From an uncultured Microcaldota archaeon (GTDB taxonomy: Archaea > Micrarchaeota > Micrarchaeia > Anstonellales > Bilamarchaeaceae): a stretch of DNA of 50,001 nt. Shown here piece by piece: positions 16,638 through 25,105 of this stretch. The DNA is taken from the NCBI GenBank assembly GCA_903828955.1, contig CAIKOA010000033.1, forward strand, positions 1 to 50,001, given 5' to 3'. The notes beneath the pieces were generated by a model. That model was not told the DNA's origin and searched no databases. It saw only the letters and a list, made by a program, of their open reading frames with translations. Within the stretch, counting starts at the first letter, position 1. The number at the start of each line of letters is the position of its first letter. Position numbers and translations under genes: made by a program.

Positions 16638-19019
16638 ATGGTTAGGAGGAAGGCTGTCCTTATTGGAGCAGATTATATTGTCCGCAAGGGGCAGACATAC
16701 GCGCGCCTTGAAGTGAAGGGGAAGAAGGCTTGCCGCTTATACTACAGATATGACCCTTATTTCTACGTTGAGGCCCCCCCTGGGGCAAAGGCCCTCCTAG
16801 AGAAGATAACCGCTAAAAGCAAGGAAGGGGAGGTCGTATTTGCAAAATCCATTGAGCCGGTTGTGCGTGAGCTTAAGGGCGAGCGGAAGGAGATTTTCAA
16901 GGTTTGCTGCAATGCGCCTGCGCACGTGCCAATTTTGCAGGAGAAAATGGAATTCCCCTGCTATGAAGATGGGATTGCCTTTGGGAAGAGGTTCCTAATG
17001 GATTTCGGGCTTATTCCGCTTTCCATAATACGGTATGAGCGCGAAGGAAAGATGATCAAGAAGTTCCTTGGGAGCCTGGGGCAAGGCGGGGAAAGGCTGA
17101 ATCTGTTTGCCTTTGATATTGAGACGTATAACCCGGAAGGGGCGCCACGTGAGAATATAGACCCTGCAATCATGATTAGCTATTGCACCGGGAAAGAGAA
17201 GGGAGTTATTACCTATAAGGAAGTTAAAGGGAAGAATGAGCACGTTGAAGTTGTAGGGAATGAGAAAGAAATGATTGAGAGGTTCTGCACGCTTCTTGCG
17301 CAGAAGGATGCGGACATTGTTATTGGGTATAATAGCACAAATTTCGATTTTCCGTATTTGAAGGGAAGGGCGAAAAAACTCAAAATGAGCCTTGCGGTTG
17401 GCCGCGATGGCTCGGAGTACCGGGTTACGAAGAAGGGGCTGATTAGCCCGATAAAGATCTCCGGAAGGGTTCATGTGGACCTCTATCCATCTGTACGGTT
17501 CTTCGGGTTTACCGGGATGATTAAGACCGGGGATTATACGCTCAAGAATGTTTATGCCGCAGTGACCGGAAAGAAAAAGAAGATGGTTGAGCGGCTGGAC
17601 ATTTGGAAGATGTGGGATGAGAACGACCTTGAAGAGCTTGCGGAATATTCACTTTTGGATTCCGTTGTGACGCTTGAACTTGCGGAGCACATCCTTCCAA
17701 TACAGATGGAACTCAGCGAGATTGCGCGCATGCAGCTTTTTGATACTGCTTATGCAACATCCGGGCAGCTTGTGGAAAGCCTTTTGATGGGAGAGGCGGT
17801 GCGGAAAGAGATAGTGATTCCCCCTAAACCTAGCGGCTCTGCGGTGAATGCGCGCGTGAACAATCCAATACAGGGGGCTTATGTGAAATTGCCTTCCCCT
17901 GGGATTTACGAGAATATTGCAGTATTTGATTTCCGCGGGCTGTACCCAAGCATAATATGCTCATACAATATTGACCCGGATACTATGGACAAGGAAGGGG
18001 AGAGCTGGGTTGCTCCGAATGGTGCGAAATTCCTCAAGAATAAGCCCGGGCTGATTCCTTCTGTGCTTACTGGGCTTATCGACCGGCGCGCGGAAATGAA
18101 AGTGAAATTGAAGGGGATGAACAAGGATTCTACTGAATATAGGAAGCTTAATGCGCGTTCATATGCGCTGAAACTTCTTGCAAATTCATTTTATGGATAT
18201 TTGGGCTATGCACGGTCGCGCTGGTATAACCGGAAATGCGCGGAAAGCGTAACCGCATGGGGAAGGCACCATATAATGGAGGCGGAAAAGAGGGCTGAGG
18301 AGGCGGGCTTCAAAGTGCTTTATATGGATACAGATTCGCTTTTCCTTCTTCTTGGAGATAAGAAGAAAGAAGATGCACTGGAATTCCTGAAGAAATTCAA
18401 TTCCTCGCTTCCAGGGAAAATGGAGCTTGAGCTTGAGGACTTTTATACGCGCGGGGTATTTGTGGGCAAGAAGACCGGAGAAGAGAAGGGCGCGAAGAAA
18501 AAATATGCACTTCTTGGGGAAGACGGGAAAGTGAAAATCCGCGGTTTTGAGCTTGTGCGCCGCGACTGGTCTTCTGTGGCGCGGGAAACGCAGCGGAAAG
18601 TGCTTGAGGCTATTTTGAAGGAAGGGAGCAAGGAGAAGGCGATTGGGATTGTGAAGGAGGTTGTGGCGCGGCTTCGCGAAGGGAAAGTGCCTCTTGAAGA
18701 GGTTGTGATTTATACCCAGTTGAAGAAGAGCCCGGGGAATTATGATATTATGTCACCGGAGCTTTCTGCTGCGAAAAAAGGGATTGAACGCGGCAAGAAG
18801 ATTGGCCAAGGGAGCGTAGTAGGATATGTGATTACTACTAAGGGGAAGAGCATTTCGGACAAGGCTGAACTGATTGAGTTTGCGAAGGATTACGATCCAG
18901 CATATTATATTGATAATCAGGTTTTGCCTTCTGTGATGAAAATACTGAAAGAGCTGGGCTTTGATGAATATGAATTGAAGCACGGCGGAAAGCAGAAGGG
19001 GCTGAATGATTTCTTCTGA
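16638..19019 (+). CDS. polB: DNA polymerase family B with C-terminal PIP box
   Basis: Replicative or repair DNA polymerase with proofreading. Exonuclease motifs: Exo I FAFDIETYN (Asp160, Glu162), Exo II YNSTNFDFP (Asp237), Exo III YSLLDS (Asp341). Polymerase motifs: A DFRGLYPSII (Asp431), B KLLANSFYGYLGY (512-524), C YMDTDS (Asp564, Asp566). The protein ends in QKGLNDFF (786-793), a full PCNA-interacting motif. Length of 793 aa is typical of archaeal PolB and no intein is present. Motif A has Gly in place of the more usual Ser before LYPSII. It lies 34 nt after the triple-repeat gene and is convergent with rad50. Confidence 0.97.
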   Translation: MVRRKAVLIGADYIVRKGQTYARLEVKGKKACRLYYRYDPYFYVEAPPGAKALLEKITAKSKEGEVVFAKSIEPVVRELKGERKEIFKVCCNAPAHVPILQEKMEFPCYEDGIAFGKRFLMDFGLIPLSIIRYEREGKMIKKFLGSLGQGGERLNLFAFDIETYNPEGAPRENIDPAIMISYCTGKEKGVITYKEVKGKNEHVEVVGNEKEMIERFCTLLAQKDADIVIGYNSTNFDFPYLKGRAKKLKMSLAVGRDGSEYRVTKKGLISPIKISGRVHVDLYPSVRFFGFTGMIKTGDYTLKNVYAAVTGKKKKMVERLDIWKMWDENDLEELAEYSLLDSVVTLELAEHILPIQMELSEIARMQLFDTAYATSGQLVESLLMGEAVRKEIVIPPKPSGSAVNARVNNPIQGAYVKLPSPGIYENIAVFDFRGLYPSIICSYNIDPDTMDKEGESWVAPNGAKFLKNKPGLIPSVLTGLIDRRAEMKVKLKGMNKDSTEYRKLNARSYALKLLANSFYGYLGYARSRWYNRKCAESVTAWGRHHIMEAEKRAEEAGFKVLYMDTDSLFLLLGDKKKEDALEFLKKFNSSLPGKMELELEDFYTRGVFVGKKTGEEKGAKKKYALLGEDGKVKIRGFELVRRDWSSVARETQRKVLEAILKEGSKEKAIGIVKEVVARLREGKVPLEEVVIYTQLKKSPGNYDIMSPELSAAKKGIERGKKIGQGSVVGYVITTKGKSISDKAELIEFAKDYDPAYYIDNQVLPSVMKILKELGFDEYELKHGGKQKGLNDFF

Positions 19020-19038
19020 TGAGAAACTGGAGCCCTCA

Positions 19039-21339
19039 TCATAACGTCTCAACAATGGTCGGCCCGCCTTCTTCCTTATTTCTTGAGAACTTGTAAGTTC
19101 GCGCAAACTCGGAACTCAGGAGGTTTTCTTCGTGGGTAATTACGAAGGATTGCGGAATTATCTGGGGCACTTTGCTCTCTAACGCTTCGGAAAGGGTGTG
19201 CACCGCCTCCGCATCCAGGTTGTGCGTGGGTTCATCGAGCATCATCCAGCCCAAGGAGGGAGTGAGAACGGTGGAAAGTGCCATACGCAATGTGAGGGAA
19301 AGGCACGCTTTCTCGCCTCCGCTTGCAATCCGCTCAAGCGCCCTCCACTGCGTATCGTAAACTTCGAAGAAATAATCTTTCTCGGTTGCGTTTATGCGGA
19401 GCTGCTTGTAATCTGCATATGGGTAGAGAACGGGCCAGATTTCATTCATTGCGGCTGTTATTGCTCCGGTCATTTCGGTGCGGAGCTCTGCCTGGGTTTC
19501 GAGAAGCGCGTTCTTGTAGGCAATAAGTTCCTCCTTGAGTTTGGAAAGGCGGATTGCCTCGGATTTTGCCTTTTCCATTTGCGCAATGCGTTTCTCAACT
19601 ACGGAAATCACTTCGGAAATGGATGAGGATTCCTTTTCGATTAGGCGCATGGAAGAGTTTGTGCGTTCCTGCGCAATGCTGGTTTTTTCGAGTTTTTCCC
19701 GTGCATTTTTCAAATCCTCTTCCTTGAATGAGATGGAAGAGAGGGCTTTTTCCGCGTGAATACGCTCTTCATTAGCAACGTGCAGGAGTTTTGCTTTTTT
19801 CAGGAGCTCTTCTTCTTCGCGCAGGGAAAGCAGGAGGGAAGAATGCTCTTCCTCAACCTTTTCCATTCTTGAGCGCAATTCTGAAACTTGCTTTGCAAGC
19901 GTGCTCATTTCGGAATCCAGTTTGGATTTCTCGGCCTGGATCTGCGGAAGGGAAGAGGCTTTCTTTCCGCTTTCTGAAATCTTCATGGAAAGGAGTTCGG
20001 CTCTCTTTTGGCGTTCGAGGAGTTCTGCGCGTTCTTTTTTGAGAAGAGGGATCGCGGTTTCGAGAAGGTGTATCTCCCCCATCTTTTTTCCTATTAGGGC
20101 ATTCTTCTCCTCGTTTATGTGCTTCCTTTTATCTTCGGAGATTTCAGAGCCGCAGAGCGGGCAGTGCGCATGGTCGGGTTTCAGGCGGGCAACTGTGTCT
20201 TTTATTTCTAAAATTTCTAGGTGCGTTGCTTCTTTTTTGGAAGCTAGCGATAGGATTTCCTTGTCTTTTGCTTCTGCGAGCGCACCGAGTTCTTTTATGT
20301 GGGAACCGGAAAGGACGTAGGAGAGTTCGGTTTCGGATTTTTTTGCGGATTCTGCAGAAGAAAGAACGTCTTCAATTTGGGAATTCAGCCGCCCTAGCGT
20401 ATTCTGCGCAAGGTGGTATTTGCGTTCAAGGGCGGAGGCTTGCGCCTTCATTATTTCTTTTTCTTTCTTAAGTAAATCCTGCTTTTCGGAAAGCTCGCGG
20501 AATTTCGCATCCGATGGCGTTTTTCCGCTGAGTTCCTGGGAAAGGGTTTCTGAACGCGCCTTTGCGCGCTCAAGAAGCCTGCGGGATTCCTCGACTTTTT
20601 TTCTTGCTTCTTCGAGCGAGAGCACCTCTTTCCTGAGGATTTCCAACTCAGCATTGAGTTTGTGCAAATCCGATTCTGAGGTTTTTTTCTGGGCGGAAAG
20701 GGAAGAGAGGCGCTCCTTCTTTTCTCCAACTTCTTTGGAAAGGGAAGTGTATTCCTGCGGGTCAAAAGAAAGGGAAAGTGCGTCTGCTTCGCTGGAAACC
20801 TTATTCAGAACGGTGACTGCGGAGGCGCGGGCATCCTCGAATCTATCTAAACCAAGTAGGCGGTCCATCTCTTTTTTCCTTCTTCCGGCTTCAATAGTGA
20901 GGAAATAATCGATATTGTTCTGCTCGGAATAGACTGCACGGGTAAAGAGTTCGTAATCAAGGCCAAGGGCGGCAACGATTGCCTCATTTACCCTTGCCTG
21001 GCCGGTTTCGGAAACTTCCCCTTCGCAATAGAGCTTGGCGGAAACCGAGATTTTGCCTTCTTCCCTCTTGAATTTGCGCACAACTTCGTATTTTTTCTCA
21101 TTGCAGGAAAAAACGAGGCGGGTTTCCGCTTCTTTTGCGCCCCAGCGAAGAGAATCCTCCAGTGCTACCTCCCTTCTTTTCGCAGCCGGGAATGTGCCAA
21201 AGAGGGCATAGCAGAGCCCGTCCAGGACCGCGCTCTTTCCGCTGCCCATTATTCCAATAATAAGATTGGTGCCCCTGCCGAACCCTAGGGAAGTGTTTTC
21301 ATGGGTCCTCCAGTTTTTGAGCAGAAGTGTGTGTATCAT
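19039..21339 (-). CDS. rad50: DNA double-strand break repair ATPase Rad50
   Basis: SMC-like ATPase that tethers DNA ends with Mre11. Walker A is GIMGSGKS (29-36), Q-loop region YSEQNN (138-142), ABC signature SGGEK (673-677), Walker B LGWMMLDEP (696-704) and H-loop His736. Between two coiled-coil arms lies the zinc hook CPLC (393-396). At 766 aa the arms are shorter than in many archaeal homologues of about 880 aa. The reading frame continues 120 codons upstream, but MIHTLLLKNW is the natural start, and a TATA-like box 29 nt before it supports a leaderless mRNA. Mre11, often adjacent, is not in this window. Confidence 0.95.
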   Translation of the reverse strand: MIHTLLLKNWRTHENTSLGFGRGTNLIIGIMGSGKSAVLDGLCYALFGTFPAAKRREVALEDSLRWGAKEAETRLVFSCNEKKYEVVRKFKREEGKISVSAKLYCEGEVSETGQARVNEAIVAALGLDYELFTRAVYSEQNNIDYFLTIEAGRRKKEMDRLLGLDRFEDARASAVTVLNKVSSEADALSLSFDPQEYTSLSKEVGEKKERLSSLSAQKKTSESDLHKLNAELEILRKEVLSLEEARKKVEESRRLLERAKARSETLSQELSGKTPSDAKFRELSEKQDLLKKEKEIMKAQASALERKYHLAQNTLGRLNSQIEDVLSSAESAKKSETELSYVLSGSHIKELGALAEAKDKEILSLASKKEATHLEILEIKDTVARLKPDHAHCPLCGSEISEDKRKHINEEKNALIGKKMGEIHLLETAIPLLKKERAELLERQKRAELLSMKISESGKKASSLPQIQAEKSKLDSEMSTLAKQVSELRSRMEKVEEEHSSLLLSLREEEELLKKAKLLHVANEERIHAEKALSSISFKEEDLKNAREKLEKTSIAQERTNSSMRLIEKESSSISEVISVVEKRIAQMEKAKSEAIRLSKLKEELIAYKNALLETQAELRTEMTGAITAAMNEIWPVLYPYADYKQLRINATEKDYFFEVYDTQWRALERIASGGEKACLSLTLRMALSTVLTPSLGWMMLDEPTHNLDAEAVHTLSEALESKVPQIIPQSFVITHEENLLSSEFARTYKFSRNKEEGGPTIVETL

Positions 21340-21362
21340 CTGGGTATGTATTGCCGGGCAAG

Positions 21363-21373
21363 GAATAAAAAAA
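21363..21373. promoter_or_regulatory. Shared bidirectional TATA-like element
   Basis: AATAAAAAAAG lies 29 nt from the rad50 ATG on the minus strand and 27 nt from the lipoprotein ATG (21395) on the plus strand. The 55-bp space between the two start codons holds no other AT-rich element, so one element seems to serve two leaderless genes in opposite directions. Confidence 0.5.
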
Positions 21374-21394
21374 GAGTGTTTTAAGATAGAAAAT

Positions 21395-22372
21395 ATGAAA
21401 TATATTATTGTGCTGCTTTTGGCAGGAGTGCTCATGCTTTCCTTTGGATGCGGAGGGGGACAGCCTCCGGCGCAGGAGAATGTTTCCGGGAATGAAACGC
21501 AGGCAAATGCTACCCATCCGGAGCAGCCGCCCGAGCAGCCTCCAGAGGAAGTGCAGGCAACTAATTGCGAAGATGGGACCTTTGTGGGGAATTGCTCGCT
21601 AACCAAGCCGGAAATATGCGACGTTTTCGGGAACCTTGTGGATGATGCGGAAACGTGCGGATGCCCGCCGAAATCCCTGCCTGCGGGAAGGGAATGCATC
21701 TATACATGCAGTGATGGGACGAATATTGAGGAATGCTCTGCGGACAAACCGGTTTATTGCAATGAGAACGGGAAACTCCAGAACCTCTCGAGCATCTGCG
21801 GGTGCCCGCAAGGGTATGACCTGTATAACGAAAGCTGCAGGGATGCCTGCAATGATACAACGGTAAAACTCAACTGCTCGGTAAAGAACAAGCCGCTTTA
21901 CTGCAATGAAAAATACGAGCTTGTGATGAACCCCGCAAAATGCGGCTGCCATGACTGGGAAATATTCGAGAACAACGCATGCTTTGACCCTTCATCGAAA
22001 ACATACTCCCAGGGAGATACAGTCCGCATAAACAAGGATGTCACCCTAAAGGCTGATAAGGCAGAAGAGCACAATTGCGGCGGCGACCTCTATGTGAGTT
22101 TCTTGCTTACCGTTTCCAACAACGGAAAGAGCGCCTATGATATCGAGAACGACAGCATAAGGCTTTTGAGAGGCGACTCCGGAACGATATTTGAAAATCC
22201 CAGGGGGTGCTCTGCAGGAAGCGTATATCGGTGGGGGGAGGTCGGGCCTGGGGAAACAAGATACGGAAACGTATGGTTCCTCGTATATGGGGGGAGCGGA
22301 AAGTTCCATATTGAATATGAGGTTTCCTACCCAACTGTGATTAAGACATTTGATATTGGCGTGAGTACCTAA
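21395..22372 (+). CDS. Lipoprotein-like secreted protein with three six-Cys repeats
   Basis: A signal segment ends in a lipobox-like LSFGC (Cys19). After a Pro/Glu/Asn-rich spacer come three repeats of 47-48 residues starting at Cys58, Cys105 and Cys152. Each has six cysteines at spacing 9-8(9)-13-2-11, with CGC near the end, so it is probably a disulfide-stabilised stalk. The C-terminal 120 residues form a beta-rich domain (VRINKDVTLKADKAE, YVSFLLTVSNNGKSAYDI, GEVGPGETRYGNVWF) resembling DUF4352-type Ig-like domains. Many N-glycosylation sequons are present. ATG 21395 is set by the leaderless promoter and signal peptide. Ligand unknown. It is 12 nt upstream of flavodoxin. Confidence 0.8.
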   Translation: MKYIIVLLLAGVLMLSFGCGGGQPPAQENVSGNETQANATHPEQPPEQPPEEVQATNCEDGTFVGNCSLTKPEICDVFGNLVDDAETCGCPPKSLPAGRECIYTCSDGTNIEECSADKPVYCNENGKLQNLSSICGCPQGYDLYNESCRDACNDTTVKLNCSVKNKPLYCNEKYELVMNPAKCGCHDWEIFENNACFDPSSKTYSQGDTVRINKDVTLKADKAEEHNCGGDLYVSFLLTVSNNGKSAYDIENDSIRLLRGDSGTIFENPRGCSAGSVYRWGEVGPGETRYGNVWFLVYGGSGKFHIEYEVSYPTVIKTFDIGVST

Positions 22373-22384
22373 AGGAGTGAGAAC

Positions 22385-22849
22385 ATGGTTGATACTGGAA
22401 GGATGCAGAAAACCCGCGTAAAGGTCTTTTACTATTCCAAGAGCGGGAACACAAAGAAAGTTGCGGAAGCGATTGCGGCTGAGATGAAGACCGATGCGAT
22501 CAATGTTGCTTCGCACGGCGGGAACTATGAGATGACGGACTGCGACCTCCTATTTGTAGGGAGCGGGGTTTACTGGTTCAGGGCAGGAAACGAGATGGTG
22601 AAGTTCCTTGAGACGCTTGCGCCGTCTGTTGGGAAAAACGCAGTTGTATTCGGTACGCATGGCTCGAGGGATGACCATATTGCACAGATGAAGAAGATCC
22701 TTGAGGGAAAAGGCCTGAAGGTGATTGGGGAATGGAGCTGCCCTGGGCAGGAATATGCAATGGTAAACCGGGGAAGGCCGAACGAGGAAGACCTTAAGGA
22801 AGCAAAGGAATTTGCAAGGAGAATGCTTTGGAAAGTAGAAGTAATATAA
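22385..22849 (+). CDS. Flavodoxin-family FMN protein
   Basis: Small electron carrier or flavodoxin-like reductase. The phosphate-binding loop YSKSGNTKKVAEAIA follows the first beta strand (VKVFYY). FVGSGVYWFRAGNEM and VVFGTHGSRDDH match the second and third FMN-contacting loops. Length of 154 aa is typical of short-chain flavodoxins. GGAGTGA precedes the ATG. It probably shares a transcript with the upstream lipoprotein. Its closeness to desulfoferrodoxin (about 1 kb downstream) suggests a part in anaerobic oxygen or superoxide defence; the actual partner is not shown by the sequence. Confidence 0.85.
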   Translation: MVDTGRMQKTRVKVFYYSKSGNTKKVAEAIAAEMKTDAINVASHGGNYEMTDCDLLFVGSGVYWFRAGNEMVKFLETLAPSVGKNAVVFGTHGSRDDHIAQMKKILEGKGLKVIGEWSCPGQEYAMVNRGRPNEEDLKEAKEFARRMLWKVEVI

Positions 22850-22851
22850 AT
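22842..22851 (+). promoter_or_regulatory. TATA-like element inside the flavodoxin 3' end
   Basis: TAATATAAAT overlaps the flavodoxin stop codon and is centred 26 nt before ATG 22872, so the next gene likely has its own leaderless transcript. Confidence 0.55.
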
Positions 22852-22871
22852 CTTTCAACCCATATTTGGGC

Positions 22872-23798
22872 ATGAAACGACTTCTTGTATTCATATTGGT
22901 GATTGCGCTAGCGCTCTATGGATGCGCTTCAGAGCAGCCCGTTAAGCCCGCAAGCAGCGCAACCGGGGTGAATGTTGTTTCCACATGCACGGATACTGAT
23001 GATGGAAAGAATCCGCTTGTGAAAGGCTCTGTTGAAAGCCCTTCCGGAAGGGGGACGGACACCTGCCTGGGGAACGGAAGCGAGGTAATGGAATATTATT
23101 GCTCCGGGGGAGTAATCAAGACCGAAGATATCGCATGCATAGGGAATACCCTTTGCAGCGATGGGGCCTGCAGGGAAACCCCCTGCTTTGACACTGATGG
23201 GGGGCAGGGGACTTCGGTGATGGGCACTGTCTCTTACCGCGGGTCGGAGCATACGGATTCCTGCAGTCCGGATGGATTGGTCATCGAGTATTACTGCGAT
23301 GCATCGGGAATGCAGCAGGCAACGCTTTCCTGCGCGCAAGGATATGCCTGCGCTGGCGGGAAATGCGTGAAGAAGGAAACCTGCGTTGATTCGGATGGGG
23401 GGCAGGACATCCACAAGGGAGGCACGGTCTCCATGGGCTCTTCGACCTTTAAGGATTATTGCGCAGGGAATGCCGCGGTCGTCGAGTATTATTGCGAAAG
23501 TGATATTGTGAAATCCTTGAATGTGCAATGCCCGAGCGGGGAATCCTGCGTGGGCGGGATATGCGTCTATGCGCCCCATGCAAACGAGTGCAGGGATACG
23601 GACGACGGGAAGAACCCGTATGAGAAAGGCACCGTGACCTATTGGTCCGGCGGCCAGAAGTACACCGAAACCGACTCCTGCTATGGCTCTGACCAGGTAT
23701 GGGAAAACTGGTGCGAACAAAACGCAACTGTGGGATTTGGGATTATGGACTGCGATGACGGAGATGTGTGCGTAGAAGGGGAATGCGTCTCGAGTTAA
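22872..23798 (+). CDS. Lipoprotein-like secreted protein with four six-Cys repeats
   Basis: A signal segment ends in ALYGC (Cys18). The rest is four tandem repeats of about 60-66 residues beginning at Cys39, 105, 171 and 240. Each starts C-x-D-(T/S)-D-(D/G)-G and holds six cysteines spaced 26(30)-11(12)-12(13)-6-5. The repeat ends in a C-x-G-G-x-C type knot. The acidic D-T-D-G-G start could bind calcium; this is inference. ATG 22872 is preferred over an upstream TTG because the TATA-like box lies 26 nt before it. Repeats of this general kind occur in archaeal surface proteins, but no function is known to me. Confidence 0.8.
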   Translation: MKRLLVFILVIALALYGCASEQPVKPASSATGVNVVSTCTDTDDGKNPLVKGSVESPSGRGTDTCLGNGSEVMEYYCSGGVIKTEDIACIGNTLCSDGACRETPCFDTDGGQGTSVMGTVSYRGSEHTDSCSPDGLVIEYYCDASGMQQATLSCAQGYACAGGKCVKKETCVDSDGGQDIHKGGTVSMGSSTFKDYCAGNAAVVEYYCESDIVKSLNVQCPSGESCVGGICVYAPHANECRDTDDGKNPYEKGTVTYWSGGQKYTETDSCYGSDQVWENWCEQNATVGFGIMDCDDGDVCVEGECVSS

Positions 23799-23851
23799 AC
23801 GGTAAACGGGGATATTATGGGGAAGGGTTGCAACGGAAATTGGTGGGGGGA

Positions 23852-24226
23852 ATGGAAGTAAACCAGGTATATAAGTGCAGCGTGTGCGGCAACATGGTCG
23901 AAGCCCTGCATGTTGGAGGGGGAACCCTTTCCTGCTGCGGGAAGCCCATGGAAGCCCTTTCTGAGAAAACCTCAGACCAGGGAATGGAGAAGCATGTTCC
24001 GGTGGTTGAAAAAACTGCCTCCGGGTATAAGGTGAAGGTGGGCTCGATTCCGCACCCGATGGAGGCTGCGCACTATATTCAATGGATAGAGCTAATTGCA
24101 GATGGAGAGGTGCACAGGAAATTCCTTAAGCCCGGGATTCCGCCAGAAGCGGAATTCAAGTGCTCTGCGAAGAATGTGTTTGCGCGCGAATACTGCAATA
24201 TTCACGGGCTCTGGAGATCCAAATAG
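23852..24226 (+). CDS. dfx: Desulfoferrodoxin (superoxide reductase)
   Basis: Reduces superoxide to hydrogen peroxide without making oxygen, as in anaerobes. The N-terminal desulforedoxin-like centre I has Cys9, Cys12, Cys28 and Cys29. The catalytic centre II has Glu46, His48, His68, His74, Cys115 and His118 ([21 protein letters not shown]), each one residue lower than the Desulfovibrio numbering, so both iron sites are intact. The 124-aa length fits the two-centre class. ATG 23852 follows GGTGGGGGG; the frame extends upstream into the previous gene without support. Electrons may come from the flavodoxin or a rubredoxin; no rubredoxin is in the window. Confidence 0.95.
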   Translation: MEVNQVYKCSVCGNMVEALHVGGGTLSCCGKPMEALSEKTSDQGMEKHVPVVEKTASGYKVKVGSIPHPMEAAHYIQWIELIADGEVHRKFLKPGIPPEAEFKCSAKNVFAREYCNIHGLWRSK

Positions 24227-24515
24227 AGGCGCTTCTATTTTATCTTTCATTCTCTATTCTTAGGCTGCCGTCTTTTCTAGATGAGGTTCACGGAGATGGA
24301 TTTTACTCCATTCCTGCCGCGGAGCACTGCGGGGGAAGCTATTGCGAGCCGCGTTATCTTCCAACGGCCGGGAGCAGCAAAAAAATGCGAACCTCTGTTG
24401 AGCAGGTGGAGCATGGAAAATACTCATAACCCAATTAAAAACAACTATTCCTCTTCCCAAAGAAAATCCTTCCCTTTATATTCCTTTTCTTCCTTATGTT
24501 TCCCGGGTGAAGATA
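24227..24515. other. 289-bp intergenic region
   Basis: No convincing gene is seen. Short open frames on both strands have composition unlike neighbouring proteins. A small hairpin ATGGA-TTTTAC-TCCAT sits around 24295-24310, and a TATA-like CTTTATATTC at 24474-24483 begins the promoter of the next gene. No tRNA arm pattern is present. Confidence 0.4.
24474..24483 (+). promoter_or_regulatory. TATA-like element of the Thr/Gly-rich lipoprotein
   Basis: CTTTATATTC. The predicted start near 24504 leaves a short leader with GGTGA (24506-24510) before ATG 24516. Confidence 0.5.
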
Positions 24516-24974
24516 ATGAATAAAGTGTTTATACTTCTGGTCGTAGCCGGATTGCTTTTCGCATTCGGCTGTGCAGGCCAGGGAACTCAGGGAGGGGCAA
24601 CAGCCCCGAGTACGGCAACTCAGCCTGCAGGAGGTACAACCGGAGGAGCGGCAACAACTCCAGCAGGTGGCGCAACCGGAGGAGCGGCAACCACTACAAC
24701 TGGTGGCACTACCGGAGGAGCGGCAACAACTACAACGGGAGCCGGCACTGGCACAACTGGTGGAACTACGACAACGACTCATCCTGTTGTAAATGAAACA
24801 GGAACGACTGGTGGCACTACCGGAACTACGACAACGACTCATCCTGTTGTAAATGAAACAGGAACGACTGGTGGCACTACCTCCACAGGCGCCTGCACCA
24901 CTACATGCGGAGATGGCATGTGCAAGTGCGGTGAAACAGTAGCTTCCTGCCCGAAAGATTGCAGAGCCGACTAA
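24516..24974 (+). CDS. Thr/Gly-rich lipoprotein-like repeat protein
   Basis: A 152-aa protein. A signal segment ends in AFGC (Cys19), then about 100 residues are almost only Thr, Gly and Ala, with THPVVNET occurring twice. The C-terminus is a compact knot, CGDGMCKCGETVASCPKDC. The repeat part is expected to be extended and probably O-glycosylated, a spacer that lifts the terminal knot above the membrane; this is inference. A perfect 60-bp tandem duplication lies inside the gene. The GGTGA site favours ATG 24516 over the in-frame GTG at 24507. The final knot resembles the end of the 27077-28126 product. Confidence 0.75.
   Translation: MNKVFILLVVAGLLFAFGCAGQGTQGGATAPSTATQPAGGTTGGAATTPAGGATGGAATTTTGGTTGGAATTTTGAGTGTTGGTTTTTHPVVNETGTTGGTTGTTTTTHPVVNETGTTGGTTSTGACTTTCGDGMCKCGETVASCPKDCRAD
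24762..24881 (+). repeat. Perfect 60-bp tandem duplication within coding sequence
   Basis: Unit one is 24762-24821 and unit two 24822-24881, identical over all 60 bp and encoding 20 residues each. Identity at third codon positions points to a recent duplication or ongoing length variation by slippage. Confidence 0.9.
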
Positions 24975-25105
24975 ACTTTAATTTTTTCTTTTTATTTTAT
25001 TTCATTAAAAGCAAGCCCTAATTCATTATGTTCCTTATAGGAATAGGATCTATTTGGGCATTGAAAGGAAGCGGAGCCTAGTTTCACTTATAGGGAGGAA
25101 AATCC

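Noticed and set aside
21340-21699. N-terminal extension of the rad50 frame
   Set aside because: It overlaps the divergent lipoprotein gene, and the ATPase domain naturally begins at MIHTLLLKNW with its own promoter spacing.
24281-24523. 80-codon open frame in the 24.2-24.5 kb gap
   Set aside because: No ribosome site, no domain, and it runs into the start of the next gene; the opposite strand is open over the same bases, which suggests chance.
24600-24890. Regular repeats that could suggest a CRISPR-like array
   Set aside because: The repeats are in frame, encode Thr/Gly-rich protein and have no unique spacers of constant length.
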